Source of the DNA: Streptomyces zinciresistens K42
GTDB lineage: Bacteria > Actinomycetota > Actinomycetes > Streptomycetales > Streptomycetaceae
Assembly: GCF_000225525.1 (NCBI RefSeq)
Contig: NZ_AGBF01000008.1
Span: 34,132-98,131 of the forward strand
DNA: 64,000 bases
Direction: 5' to 3'
Part shown: piece by piece, positions 20,402 to 29,285 of the stretch
Layout of the letters: every line of letters starts with the position of its first letter
How positions within the stretch are numbered: the stretch's first letter is position 1
Program-made: the position numbers and the translations under genes
Notes under the pieces: model-generated
Databases searched by the model: none
Told to the model about the DNA's origin: nothing
The model's input: only the letters and a program-made list of their open reading frames with translations

Positions 20402-21505
20402 TCACCCGGCCCCCAGCGGCGGGGCCGGCTTGCCGCCCGCGTCGAGGTAGGACTGCGGGGGCTTCAGCCGCTGCCCCGGGAAGCCGCCCTTCTCGTACTT
20501 CAGGAGCTTTCGGGCCTTCTCCGGGTCCGTCTCGCCCTCACCGAAGGCCGGGCAGAGCGGCGCGATGGGACAGGCGCCGCAGGCGGGCTTGCGCGCGTGG
20601 CAGATACGGCGGCCGTGCCAGACCACGTGGTGGGAGAGGTCGGTCCAGTCGCTCTTGGGGAACAGCCCGGCGATCTCGGCCTCGATCTTGTCGGGGTCGG
20701 TCTGCTCGGTCCACTTCCAGCGCCGCACCAGCCGCTGAAAGTGGGTGTCCACGGTGATGCCGGGCCGCCCGAAGGCGTTGCCCAGGACGACGAAGGCGGT
20801 CTTGCGGCCCACGCCCGGCAGCTTGACCAGGTCCTCCAGCCGTCCGGGCACCTCACCGCCGTACTCCTCGGCCAGGGCCTTGGACAGGCCCATCACCGAC
20901 TTGGTCTTCGCCCGGAAGAACCCGGTCGGGCGCAGGATCTCCTCGACCGCCTCCGGATCGGCCGCGGCGAGGTCCTCGGGCGTGGGGTACGCGGCGAACA
21001 GCGCCGGTGTCGTCTGGTTGACCCGCAGGTCGGTCGTCTGGGCGGACAGGACCGTGGCGACGAGGAGTTGGAAGGGGTTGTCGAAATCCAGCTCCGGGTG
21101 CGCGTACGGATAGACGCCGGCGAGCTCGCGGTCGATCCTCCGGGCACGGCGCACGAGAGCGGTGCGCGACTCGGCCTTCGCGGGCTCGGCGGCGACGCCC
21201 TTCACGGCACCGGCGCCCTTCACCGCGGCGGCGGCCTTCTCGGGAACGGCGGCGGGTTTCCCGGCGACGGCCCTTTTCGCGGTAACGCTTTCCCCGCCGG
21301 ACGTCTTCTCACCATCGGTGTTCTTGCTGGTCGTCTTCTTCACCGCAGATTTCCCACCATGTGCCGTCATCCCACTCGGCGTCACTTTCGCCGCTTTCGC
21401 CTTTTTCCTTCCGCCGCCCGGGTTCTGTTCGCCCACAGCGGAATCGCGCCGTGCAACCACCCGCTCAGCCCCCTTGGCCTGTGCTCTCACCGGCGATTTG
21501 GACAC
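20402..21505 (-). CDS. nth: Endonuclease III
   Basis: A base-excision-repair DNA glycosylase/AP lyase for oxidised pyrimidines. The helix-hairpin-helix LPGVGRKTAF carries the catalytic Lys, VDTHFQRL the catalytic Asp, and CHARKPACGACPIAPLC the [4Fe-4S] cysteines. The first 120 residues of the 367-residue reading are Lys/Ala-rich, disordered and not part of the enzyme fold. GTG 21505 gives the longest version; ATG 21370 is a credible alternative start. It is divergent from crp. Confidence 0.95.
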   Translation of the reverse strand: MSKSPVRAQAKGAERVVARRDSAVGEQNPGGGRKKAKAAKVTPSGMTAHGGKSAVKKTTSKNTDGEKTSGGESVTAKRAVAGKPAAVPEKAAAAVKGAGAVKGVAAEPAKAESRTALVRRARRIDRELAGVYPYAHPELDFDNPFQLLVATVLSAQTTDLRVNQTTPALFAAYPTPEDLAAADPEAVEEILRPTGFFRAKTKSVMGLSKALAEEYGGEVPGRLEDLVKLPGVGRKTAFVVLGNAFGRPGITVDTHFQRLVRRWKWTEQTDPDKIEAEIAGLFPKSDWTDLSHHVVWHGRRICHARKPACGACPIAPLCPAFGEGETDPEKARKLLKYEKGGFPGQRLKPPQSYLDAGGKPAPPLGAG

Positions 21506-21607
21506 CCGGCCAGCCTAAAGCCCGGCACTGACATCCGCCCCGGACCCTGAAGATCAGCCCCCGATTGGACCCCTGCCGCTTACCGCGGGACAGGTGTGCG
21601 GCATCCT

Positions 21608-21621
21608 TGTGACAGATCACA
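21608..21621. promoter_or_regulatory. CRP-like palindrome upstream of crp
   Basis: TGTGACAGATCACA is a perfect-arm palindrome (TGTGA/TCACA) in the nth-crp divergent region, about 90 bases before crp. The arms equal the classical CRP half-sites but the spacer is 4 rather than 6 bases. Autoregulation of crp, and perhaps control of nth, is likely. Confidence 0.55.
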
Positions 21622-21709
21622 CTGTTTGGACCGTCCGGCAAGATGGGGAACTCGGACCCCTGGTACGCAGGGGAAAGATCCCCTGAGCAGGTCGACAAGG
21701 AGAGAACTC

Positions 21710-22384
21710 GTGGACGACCCTCTGCGGCGCAATCCGCTCTTCGCGGCTCTCGACGACGAGCAGTCCGCGGAACTGCGCGCCTCCATGAGTGAGGTGACGC
21801 TCGCCCGTGGCGACTCCCTGTTCCACGAGGGAGACCCGGGCGACCGGCTCTATGTCGTCACGGAAGGCAAGGTGAAGCTGCACCGCACCTCGCCCGACGG
21901 CCGGGAGAACATGCTCGCCGTCGTCGGCCCCGGAGAGCTCATCGGCGAGCTCTCCCTCTTCGACCCCGGCCCGCGCACGGCGACCGCCACCGCGCTGACC
22001 GAGGTCAAGCTCCTGGGCCTGGGCCACGGCGACCTCCAGCCCTGGCTCAACGCCCGCCCCGAGGTGGCCACCGCGCTCCTGCGCGCCGTCGCCCGCAGGC
22101 TGCGCCGCACCAACGACGCGATGTCCGACCTCGTCTTCTCCGACGTCCCCGGCCGCGTGGCCCGCGCCCTCCTGGACCTCTCGCGCCGCTTCGGCGTGCA
22201 GTCCGAGGAGGGCATCCACGTCGTGCACGACCTGACGCAGGAAGAACTCGCCCAGCTGGTCGGCGCGTCCCGCGAGACGGTCAACAAGGCGCTGGCCGAC
22301 TTCGCGGGCCGAGGCTGGCTGCGACTGGAGGCGCGCGCGGTGATCCTCCTGGACGTGGAGCGCCTGGCGAAGCGCTCCCGCTGA
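21710..22384 (+). CDS. crp: Crp/Fnr family cAMP receptor protein
   Basis: A 224-residue global regulator. GTG 21710 follows AAGGAGAG. The cyclic-nucleotide domain (about 1-120) has FHEGDPGDRLYVVTEGKVKLHR and GPGELIGELSLFDPGPRTATATA, the phosphate-binding cassette. The winged helix at the C-terminus includes LTQEELAQLVGASRETVNKAL. In Streptomyces, Crp acts in germination, development and antibiotic production (established for S. coelicolor). A CRP-like palindrome lies upstream. Confidence 0.96.
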   Translation: MDDPLRRNPLFAALDDEQSAELRASMSEVTLARGDSLFHEGDPGDRLYVVTEGKVKLHRTSPDGRENMLAVVGPGELIGELSLFDPGPRTATATALTEVKLLGLGHGDLQPWLNARPEVATALLRAVARRLRRTNDAMSDLVFSDVPGRVARALLDLSRRFGVQSEEGIHVVHDLTQEELAQLVGASRETVNKALADFAGRGWLRLEARAVILLDVERLAKRSR

Positions 22385-22400
22385 CCCTCCACACCACCAC

Positions 22401-22430
22401 GGGGTCCCGCCTCCCGGCAGACGGGACCCC
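22401..22430 (+). terminator. Terminator after crp
   Basis: A 9-bp perfect stem (GGGGTCCCG/CGGGACCCC) with a 12-base loop, starting 16 bases after the crp stop. No U-tract. Confidence 0.65.
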
Positions 22431-22566
22431 GCACGCGTGCCCCGGCCGGAAAGACGCCCACGAACCGGCGACCGCCCAGGGCCGCCACGTACGACGAGGG
22501 CGCCCGCGCCAGAGGGCACGGGCGTTGGCCGCGTACGGCGAGGAGGGGACGTGCGGGGCCCGCCCG

Positions 22567-22636
22567 CGGCGTCCGGCGTCCGGCGTCCGGCGTCCGGCGT
22601 CCGGCGTCCGGCGTCCGGCGTCCGGCGTCCGGCGTC
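22567..22636. repeat. Ten perfect tandem copies of CGGCGTC
   Basis: A 70-base microsatellite-like array of a 7-bp unit, all ten copies identical, in the 549-base gap between crp and the second NUDIX gene. The unit is not a multiple of three and no supported gene crosses it. I see nothing else in the gap except GC-rich sequence. Confidence 0.95.
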
Positions 22637-22933
22637 AAAAGAGGCTGCACTCCCCGACCCGCGGAACCGCCGGACCGAGGACGGACACCCCCCGGCACAG
22701 CCCCACCCCAGAACGCCACCGCAAGCGCGACGCGAGCCCGCGCGTACGCCGCACAGGCGCCGCTGGCACCCCGCGCACCCCCGCCAAAGCGGCGCACCCC
22801 ACGCGAGGACACGCCCCCGAGGCACCGCACGCGCGCGGACACGCGATCACCCGCGCCCCGTCACCCCGCACAGGCGCCGCAGGCACCCCGCTCCCCTCTC
22901 GAACATCCGCCCGCCACGAGATAGCCTCCGGCC

Positions 22934-23821
22934 ATGGCGAACGGGCAGTGGTACCCACCGGAGTGGCCGGACCGCATCCGCGCGCTGGCGGACGGACGTC
23001 TCACCCCCGTCGCCCCGAAGCGCGCGGCCACCGTCATGCTGCTCAAGGACTCCGCCCCCACGGGCCACACAGCCCCCGCCGGCCCCACCGTTCACATGCT
23101 GCGCCGCCGCGCCTCCATGGCCTTCGCGGGCGGCGCGTACGCCTACCCCGGCGGCGGCGTGGACCCCCGGGACGAACAGCCCGTCCGCTGGGCGGGCCCC
23201 ACACGCGCGTGGTGGGCGAACCGGCTCGGCGTGGAGGACTCCACCGCCCAGGCCATCGTGTGCGCCGCCGTCCGCGAGACGTACGAGGAGGCCGGCGTCC
23301 TGCTCGCGGGCCCCACGGAGGAAACGGTCGTGGGCGACACCACCGGCGACGACTGGGAGGCGGACCGCGCCGCCCTGGTCGCCCGCGACGTGTCGTTCGC
23401 CGAGTTCCTGGACCGCCGCGGCCTCGCGGTCCGCTCCGACCTCCTGGGCGCCTGGACCCGCTGGATCACCCCGGAGTTCGAACCCCGCCGCTACGACACC
23501 TGGTTCTTCGTCGCCGCGCTCCCCCGGGGCCAGCGCACCCGCAACGCCTCCACGGAGGCCGACCGCACCGTCTGGATCCGCCCCGCGGACGCGGCCGTCG
23601 CCTACGACAGAGGCGAACTGCTGATGATGCCGCCCACCATCGCGACACTGCGCCAGCTCACCCCGTACGACAGCGCGGCCCGTGCACTGGCCGCCGCCCC
23701 GGACCGCGACCTCACCCCCGTACTGGCCCAGGCCCGCGTGGAGGGCGGCGAGCTGGTGCTCTCCTGGCCCGGCCACGACGAGTTCACCAGGCACATCCCG
23801 ACCGGCGGAACCCCCGCATGA
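22934..23821 (+). CDS. NUDIX hydrolase (NUDT19-like, long-insert type)
   Basis: A 295-residue protein. MAFAGGAYAYPGGGVDP opens a NUDIX domain, and AAVRETYEEAGVLLAG supplies the REx2EE core after an insert of about 40 residues, the arrangement seen in NUDT19-like acyl-CoA diphosphatases. The insert holds the AWWANRLG segment. Substrate is likely a CoA derivative by family, not shown here. The stop overlaps the start of a 27-codon frame (ATGA), linking it to the MBL gene. Confidence 0.85.
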   Translation: MANGQWYPPEWPDRIRALADGRLTPVAPKRAATVMLLKDSAPTGHTAPAGPTVHMLRRRASMAFAGGAYAYPGGGVDPRDEQPVRWAGPTRAWWANRLGVEDSTAQAIVCAAVRETYEEAGVLLAGPTEETVVGDTTGDDWEADRAALVARDVSFAEFLDRRGLAVRSDLLGAWTRWITPEFEPRRYDTWFFVAALPRGQRTRNASTEADRTVWIRPADAAVAYDRGELLMMPPTIATLRQLTPYDSAARALAAAPDRDLTPVLAQARVEGGELVLSWPGHDEFTRHIPTGGTPA

Positions 23822-23901
23822 CCACACCGGGCCCGCCGCCGACCACAGAACCCCCACCGGTACCCGAACCCGAACCCGCTCCGGAAGGCCGGCCCGTATG
23901 A
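23818..23901 (+). CDS. Possible 27-aa proline-rich micro-ORF
   Basis: MTTPGPPPTTEPPPVPEPEP... fills the gap between the NUDIX and MBL genes exactly: its ATG overlaps the NUDIX stop and its TGA overlaps the MBL start, both as ATGA. It may keep ribosomes moving from one gene to the next rather than make a functional peptide. Confidence 0.3.
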   Translation: MTTPGPPPTTEPPPVPEPEPAPEGRPV

Positions 23902-24728
23902 CGGACGCAGCAGCCCTCCCCGGCCAGCCCCGAGGCGGCGTCCGGACCGGCTCCGCCACCCCCCGCGCCGTCAACGTCCTCGCGCCCAACCCCTCGGCGA
24001 TGACCCTGGACGGCACGAACACCTGGATCGTCGCCGAGCCGGACTCGGACCTGGCCGTCGTCGTCGACCCGGGCCCCCTGGACGACGGCCATCTGCGCGC
24101 GGTCGTCGCGACGGCCGAGCGGGCCGGCAAGCGCGTCGCCCTGACCCTGCTCACCCACGGCCACCCGGACCACGCCGAGGGCGCCGGGCGCTTCGCCGAA
24201 CTGACCGGCACACGCGTGCGTGCCCTGGACCCCGCGCTGAGGCTCGGCGGCGAAGGGCTCGCCGCCGGGGACGTGATCACCGTCGGCGGGCTGGAACTGC
24301 GCGTCGTACCGACCCCCGGGCACACCGCCGACTCGCTGTGCTTCCACCTCCCCGCCGACCGGGCCGTCCTGACCGGCGACACGATCCTGGGCCGCGGTAC
24401 GACGGTCGTGGCCCACCCCGACGGCCGCCTAGGCGACTACCTGGACTCACTGCGCCGGCTCAGGTCCCTCGCGGTGGACGACGGCGTGCGCACGGTCCTG
24501 CCGGGCCACGGGCCGGTCCTGGAGGACGCGCAGGGCGCGGTCGAGTTCTACCTGGCGCACCGCGCGCACCGGCTCGCGCAGGTCGAGACGGCGGTCGAGG
24601 ACGGCTACGTCACACCGGCCGAGGTGGTCGCGCACGTCTACGCGGACGTGGACCGCTCCCTGTGGCCGGCGGCCGAACTGTCGGTCCGCGCCCAACTGGA
24701 CTACCTCCGGGAACACGGCCTCATCTGA
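23898..24728 (+). CDS. Metallo-beta-lactamase-fold hydrolase
   Basis: A 276-residue MBL-fold protein. LLTHGHPDHAEG is the HxHxDH zinc motif, TPGHTADSL holds the next His, TGDTILGRG the bridging Asp and VLPGHGPVLED the final His. A C-terminal extension resembles LACTB2-type proteins, which act on RNA or thioesters; the true substrate is unknown. GGAAGG lies before the ATG. The orthologous position in Mycobacterium is Rv3677c, next to crp. Confidence 0.92.
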   Translation: MTDAAALPGQPRGGVRTGSATPRAVNVLAPNPSAMTLDGTNTWIVAEPDSDLAVVVDPGPLDDGHLRAVVATAERAGKRVALTLLTHGHPDHAEGAGRFAELTGTRVRALDPALRLGGEGLAAGDVITVGGLELRVVPTPGHTADSLCFHLPADRAVLTGDTILGRGTTVVAHPDGRLGDYLDSLRRLRSLAVDDGVRTVLPGHGPVLEDAQGAVEFYLAHRAHRLAQVETAVEDGYVTPAEVVAHVYADVDRSLWPAAELSVRAQLDYLREHGLI

Positions 24729-24907
24729 CGGGCCCACCGCACCGCGCACCCCGCGGCGGACCGGCCCGCCCCGTAGCCCCCCGCGCGACGGACCGGCCCC
24801 ACCGCACCGCGCGAGCCACCCGCGCGACGGACCGGTCCGCCAGGGACCCGCACGCGCCTGCACACGCACACGCGCCCGTAACGGGCCCGGACCGGTCGCA
24901 CCCGGGC

Positions 24908-25375
24908 CTACGCGCCCGTCAGCTCCACCTGCACCTCGACCTCGACCGGCGCGTCCAGGGGCAGCACGGCCACGCCCACCGCGCTGCGCGCGTGCACGCC
25001 CTTGTCGCCCAGGACCTCGACGAAGAGCTCGCTCGCGCCGTTGATGACGCCCGGCTGACCGGTGAAGTCCGACGCCGAGGCCACGAACCCGGTGACCTTC
25101 ACCACGCGCGCGACGCGGTCCAGGTCACCGGCGACCGACTGCACGGCGGCGAGGGCGTTCAGGGCGCAGATCCGGGCCAGATCCTTGGCCTCCTCGGCGG
25201 TGACCTCCGCGCCCACCTTGCCGGTGACCGGCAGCTTGCCCTCCACCATCGGCAGCTGGCCAGCGGTGTACACGTACACGCCGGACTGGACCGCGGGCTG
25301 GTAGGCGGCCAGCGGAGGGACGACCTCCGGCAGCGTCAGCCCCAGCTCCGCGAGCCTCTCCCCGACCGCGCTCAC
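24908..25375 (-). CDS. RidA family protein
   Basis: A 155-residue RidA/YjgF-like protein that typically deaminates reactive enamine/imine intermediates. GTG 25375 overlaps the stop of the DUF4177 gene (GTGA). The sequence has YVYTAGQLPMVEGKLPVTGKVGAEVT, then the LARICALNALAAVQSVAG helix and the GASELFVEVLGDKGVHARSAVGVAVLP end with the conserved Arg. Slightly longer than the usual 130 residues because of the N-terminus. Confidence 0.92.
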   Translation of the reverse strand: MSAVGERLAELGLTLPEVVPPLAAYQPAVQSGVYVYTAGQLPMVEGKLPVTGKVGAEVTAEEAKDLARICALNALAAVQSVAGDLDRVARVVKVTGFVASASDFTGQPGVINGASELFVEVLGDKGVHARSAVGVAVLPLDAPVEVEVQVELTGA

Positions 25376-25533
25376 GCCTGCTTCTCCCGCTTCAGGTAGG
25401 CCACGAGCTGCTCGGGGTTGTTCGGGCCGGGCACGACCTGGACCAGCTCCCAGCCGTCCTCGCCCCAGGTGTCCAGAATCTGCTTCGTGGCGTGGACGAG
25501 CAGGGGGACGGTTGCGTATTCCCATTTGGTCAT
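25372..25533 (-). CDS. DUF4177 small protein
   Basis: A 53-residue protein beginning MTKWEYATVPLLVHATKQ, with WGEDGWELVQVVPGPN, the hallmark of DUF4177. It is coupled to ridA by a GTGA overlap. The same small gene sits beside RidA in mycobacteria (Rv3678A). Function unknown. It is divergent from the ArsA-like pair. Confidence 0.9.
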   Translation of the reverse strand: MTKWEYATVPLLVHATKQILDTWGEDGWELVQVVPGPNNPEQLVAYLKREKQA

Positions 25534-25639
25534 GCGGCCGACTTTATCCGCTGCCCGGAAGGGCCGACGCGGCCGATCGCGGTCAGGTTGTCCACAGGCT
25601 GCCGCGTAGCCCGGCCGCCGACTGGTTAGGCTCGAAGAC

Positions 25640-26617
25640 GTGAGCAGGCTCCAGGTCGTCAGCGGCAAGGGCGGGACCGGAAAGACCACGGTCGCCGCCG
25701 CGCTCGCGCTCGCCCTCGCCACCGAGGGGAAACGGGCGCTTCTCGTCGAGGTGGAGGGGCGGCAGGGCATCGCGCAGCTCTTCGAGACAGAGGCGCTGCC
25801 CTACGAGGAGCGGAAGATCGCCGTCGCTCCGGGGGGCGGGGAGGTGTACGCCCTCGCCATAGACCCCGAACTGGCCCTTCTGGACTACCTCCAGATGTTC
25901 TACAAGATGGGCGGTGCCGGACGCGCGCTGAAGAAGCTCGGCGCCATCGACTTCGCCACCACCATCGCGCCCGGACTCAGAGACGTCCTCCTCACGGGCA
26001 AGGCGTGCGAGGCGGTGCGGCGCAAGGACAGGTCCGGCCGGTTCGTCTACGACCACGTGGTCATGGACGCGCCGCCGACGGGGCGCATCACCCGCTTCCT
26101 CAACGTCAACGACGAGGTCGCCGGCCTCGCCCGGATCGGGCCGATACACAATCAGGCGCAGGCCGTGATGAGGGTGCTGAAGTCGGCGGAGACTGCCGTG
26201 CACCTGGTGACGCTGCTGGAGGAGATGCCGGTCCAGGAGACGGCCGACGGCATCGCCGAGCTGCGCGCGGCACGGCTGCCGGTGGGCAGGGTCATCGTGA
26301 ACATGGTGCGGCCCGGGGTGTTGGACGACGCCGACCTGGACCTCGTACGGAGCGTGCCGCGCGCCGCCGTCGCCAAGTCGCTGTCGTCGGCGGGACTCGG
26401 CGGGGCGCGCCGGGGCGGCACCGCGCAGCGGCTCGTCGACCCGCTGCTGGCCCAGGCCGACGAGTACGCCGAGCGGTACGCGCTGGAGCAGGAGCAGCGG
26501 GCGGCCCTGGCCGCGCTGGAGCTGCCGGTGCACGAACTGCCCCTGCTGGCCGAGGGCATGGACCTGGCGGGCCTGTACGCACTCGCGCGCGGGCTGCGGG
26601 AACAGGACCTGTCATGA
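25640..26617 (+). CDS. ArsA/Get3-like ATPase, first paralogue
   Basis: A 325-residue P-loop ATPase. GTG 25640 is followed by the deviant Walker A SGKGGTGKTT at residues 8-17. Switch I is near VVMDAPPTGRITRFL. It resembles ArsA/Get3 but lacks the cysteine set for arsenite. The gene pair corresponds to Rv3679-Rv3680 of M. tuberculosis, which are Get3-like. A guide or chaperone role at the membrane is the likely function. It is coupled through a 19-codon frame to the second paralogue. Confidence 0.88.
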   Translation: MSRLQVVSGKGGTGKTTVAAALALALATEGKRALLVEVEGRQGIAQLFETEALPYEERKIAVAPGGGEVYALAIDPELALLDYLQMFYKMGGAGRALKKLGAIDFATTIAPGLRDVLLTGKACEAVRRKDRSGRFVYDHVVMDAPPTGRITRFLNVNDEVAGLARIGPIHNQAQAVMRVLKSAETAVHLVTLLEEMPVQETADGIAELRAARLPVGRVIVNMVRPGVLDDADLDLVRSVPRAAVAKSLSSAGLGGARRGGTAQRLVDPLLAQADEYAERYALEQEQRAALAALELPVHELPLLAEGMDLAGLYALARGLREQDLS

Positions 26618-26673
26618 GTCCGTTCACAAGTCGGGAGCCGCACGCGGTCCGTCGGAAGCAGGGGATGTCATGA
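26614..26673 (+). CDS. Possible 19-aa linking micro-ORF
   Basis: MSPFTSREPHAVRRKQGMS lies exactly between the two ArsA-like genes, sharing ATGA overlaps at both ends. The bases around both starts are nearly identical (TGTCATGAGTC), so the spacer may have arisen by duplication of the start region. Translation as a coupling device is plausible. Confidence 0.3.
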   Translation: MSPFTSREPHAVRRKQGMS

Positions 26674-28094
26674 GTCGTCCGGAACCGGCCCAGGCACAGG
26701 ACGCCGCCCATCAGCCCCCGTACCTCTCCGCCGCGCGCGTGCTCGACCTCGACCCGCTGCTCGACGACCCGCGGACCCGCATCGTGGTGTGCTGCGGCTC
26801 GGGCGGCGTCGGCAAGACCACGACCGCGGCGGCGCTGGGCCTGCGCGCCGCGGAGCGGGGCCGCAAGGTGGTCGTGCTGACCATCGACCCGGCCCGCAGG
26901 CTCGCCCAGTCGATGGGCATCGACTCGCTGGACAACACCCCGCGGCGGGTGAAGGGCGTCGAGGGCGACGGCGAGCTGCACGCGATGATGCTCGACATGA
27001 AGCGCACCTTCGACGAGATCGTCGAGGCGCACGCGGACCGCGACCGGGCTGCCGCGATCCTGGGCAACCCGTTCTACCAGTCGCTCTCGGCGGGCTTCGC
27101 GGGCACGCAGGAGTACATGGCGATGGAGAAGCTGGGTCAGCTGCGGTCCCGGGACGAGTGGGACCTCATCGTCGTGGACACCCCGCCCTCGCGCTCGGCG
27201 CTGGACTTCCTGGACGCGCCCAAGCGGCTCGGCTCGTTCCTGGACGGCAAGCTGATCCGCGTCCTGCTGGCCCCGGCGAAGGTCGGCGGCCGGGCCGGGA
27301 TGAAGTTCCTGAACGTCGGCATGTCGATGATGACGGGCGCGCTCGGCAAGCTGCTGGGCGGGCAGTTGCTGAAGGACGTCCAGACGTTCGTGGCGGCCAT
27401 GGACTCCATGTTCGGCGGGTTCCGTACGCGCGCGGACGCCACGTACAAGCTGCTGCAGGCGCCCGGCACGGCGTTCCTCGTGGTGGCGGCGCCGGAGCGG
27501 GACGCGCTGCGGGAGGCCGCGTACTTCGTGGAGCGGCTGGCCGCCGAGGACATGCCGCTCGCCGGTCTCGTCCTCAACCGGGTCCACGGCAGCGGCGCCG
27601 ACCGGCTGTCGGCCGAGCGGGCGCTCGCCGCCGCGGAAAATCTTGAGGACTCCGGCATTGTGGATCAGGAGGACGGGAAGGCTGGACTTCGTAACTCCCC
27701 CGACAGGCAAGACAGTTCAGCTTCGGCCGCTTCCGGACCGCCCGACACGGGCGCATCGGCTCCCGACGCAGGCTCCCCCGCCGGCACGGACACCGAGGAC
27801 AGCGCGACCGAGGACGCACCCCGGGCGGCCGTTCAGCATGTCGAGCGGTCGGTCGACCAGCTCACCGCGGGCCTGCTGAGACTGCACGCCGAGCGTATGC
27901 GGTTGCTGACCCGCGAGCGGCGCACGCGTGATCGTTTCACCGCGCTGCACCCCGAGGTGGCCGTGGCGGAAGTGGCCGCGCTGCCCGGCGATGTCCATGA
28001 CCTCGTGGGTCTGCGGGACATCGGGAACCGGCTGGCGGCACACCGGCACGAGCTGCCCGCCCCCGAACTGCCGGACCGGGCCGCCGAGTCCTGA
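26670..28094 (+). CDS. ArsA/Get3-like ATPase, second paralogue
   Basis: A 474-residue ATPase. Walker A GSGGVGKTT lies near residues 44-52, followed by VVVLTIDPARRLAQSMG, and LIVVDTPPSRSALDFLDAP is switch II. Residues about 330-390 are a Ser/Asp/Pro-rich disordered insertion absent from the usual fold, after which the helical C-terminus resumes. It probably forms a heteromer with the first paralogue. A 303-base gap without a recognised gene separates it from the convergent wblA. Confidence 0.88.
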   Translation: MSRPEPAQAQDAAHQPPYLSAARVLDLDPLLDDPRTRIVVCCGSGGVGKTTTAAALGLRAAERGRKVVVLTIDPARRLAQSMGIDSLDNTPRRVKGVEGDGELHAMMLDMKRTFDEIVEAHADRDRAAAILGNPFYQSLSAGFAGTQEYMAMEKLGQLRSRDEWDLIVVDTPPSRSALDFLDAPKRLGSFLDGKLIRVLLAPAKVGGRAGMKFLNVGMSMMTGALGKLLGGQLLKDVQTFVAAMDSMFGGFRTRADATYKLLQAPGTAFLVVAAPERDALREAAYFVERLAAEDMPLAGLVLNRVHGSGADRLSAERALAAAENLEDSGIVDQEDGKAGLRNSPDRQDSSASAASGPPDTGASAPDAGSPAGTDTEDSATEDAPRAAVQHVERSVDQLTAGLLRLHAERMRLLTRERRTRDRFTALHPEVAVAEVAALPGDVHDLVGLRDIGNRLAAHRHELPAPELPDRAAES

Positions 28095-28397
28095 GACCGC
28101 CGGTCCGCTGCCGAGCCGAGGCGGACATGACGGGCCGACCCGGCCAGAACTCCGGGGCCGTGGCCCGCCCTCGGACTCCGGCCCCCGAAAGCTGCGGACG
28201 GCCCCCGCAAGGGCTACGGCCCCAGCAATGCTCCAGACCGCGGCGAGACTCCGGCCGGCTCACCCGGAGGGCGGCCCACCCGGAGGGCTCCGGACCGTCA
28301 GGCCACAGGGCCGCGGGCATCCAACTCCCGTACGTCCGACCGCGGTCCGCCCGGCCTCACGCGCCGGCGCACCGGGCGTCGGCGTCCTGCGGGCCTG

Positions 28398-28733
28398 TCA
28401 CCCGACAGCCGCGAAATCCTCGTAGACCTCGTCGTCGAGGGGCAGGATTCCGGCCCCCCGCTCGTACTCCGTACGCGCCGTCTCCAGGAGTCTGCGCCAC
28501 GAGGTGACGGTGGGCCGCCTGCGCAGCAGTGCGCGGCGCTCCCGCTCCGTCATGCCACCCCACACGCCGAACTCGACGCGATTGTCCAGCGCGTCCGCCA
28601 GGCACTCGGTCCGCACGGGGCATCCCGTGCACACCGCCTTCGCCCGGTTCTGCGCTGCTCCCTGAACGAACAGTTCGTCCGGATCGGTAGTGCGGCAGGC
28701 CGCCTGCGCACTCCAGTCGACTACCCAGCCCAT
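28398..28733 (-). CDS. wblA: WhiB-like iron-sulfur regulator WblA
   Basis: A 111-residue WhiB-family protein. Cysteines 13, 35, 38 and 44 (C-x21-C-x2-C-x5-C) bind the [4Fe-4S] cluster, and GVWGG near 56-60 is the family turn, followed by a basic Arg-rich helix (ERRALLRRRP). The sequence strongly matches Streptomyces WblA, which promotes sporulation and represses antibiotic production (established for S. coelicolor). ATG 28733 has GAGAGGAC upstream. It is divergent from the PBP gene. Confidence 0.95.
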   Translation of the reverse strand: MGWVVDWSAQAACRTTDPDELFVQGAAQNRAKAVCTGCPVRTECLADALDNRVEFGVWGGMTERERRALLRRRPTVTSWRRLLETARTEYERGAGILPLDDEVYEDFAAVG

Positions 28734-29285
28734 ACCGGCGCCGTCCTCTCCCGAATCGAGGCTCCCCCACGGCGGCAGCGGCATATTCACCGCCGCCAGT
28801 TGAGGACGTTACGGAAGGCGGGCACGGCGCAACACCCCCAGCGGGCCCAATCTTGAATGGCCCGAACGGACTATGGGTAAGCGGCAGATCACCCGGGGGA
28901 GTGAGCTGGCGACATGCGTGATCATCCCGGCAAAGCGGGACGGTTCCATGGAGTCACAACGGACGCCGTATGACACACAAGGCGGATTCGGACACGCGCC
29001 CACCAGAAAAGTGGGGAACCTCCGGAACGATTCGGGGTCGCCGGACGTATTGATACGTGGCTGCACTGCTGTGACAGTTGGCAGCAGCTTAGGCCAAGGC
29101 CTGCGTGCCTGTCCGGCGAATGGACCGCATCCATCGGTCAGTCCTGTCGCCGGGCGGACCGCTGCCGCAGCCGTGCCCGGCCTCATGTCGGCCCGGTCAC
29201 GCTCCTGGCCTGCGTTATCCGCCTGTGCCCCGCTCCGGCACGGTCGGCCCTCGGTTCGCTCATCTCTACGGTTTAGGCTTCCCCC
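28734..29285. other. wblA-PBP divergent regulatory region
   Basis: About 550 bases with no supported gene, AT-richer near 28850-29050. It must hold the promoters of wblA and the PBP gene. I see no clean dyad or terminator; individual promoter boxes cannot be assigned by eye. Confidence 0.5.

Noticed and set aside
22567..22636. Tandem array considered as a CRISPR
   Set aside because: Units are 7 bp with no spacers; no cas genes in the window.
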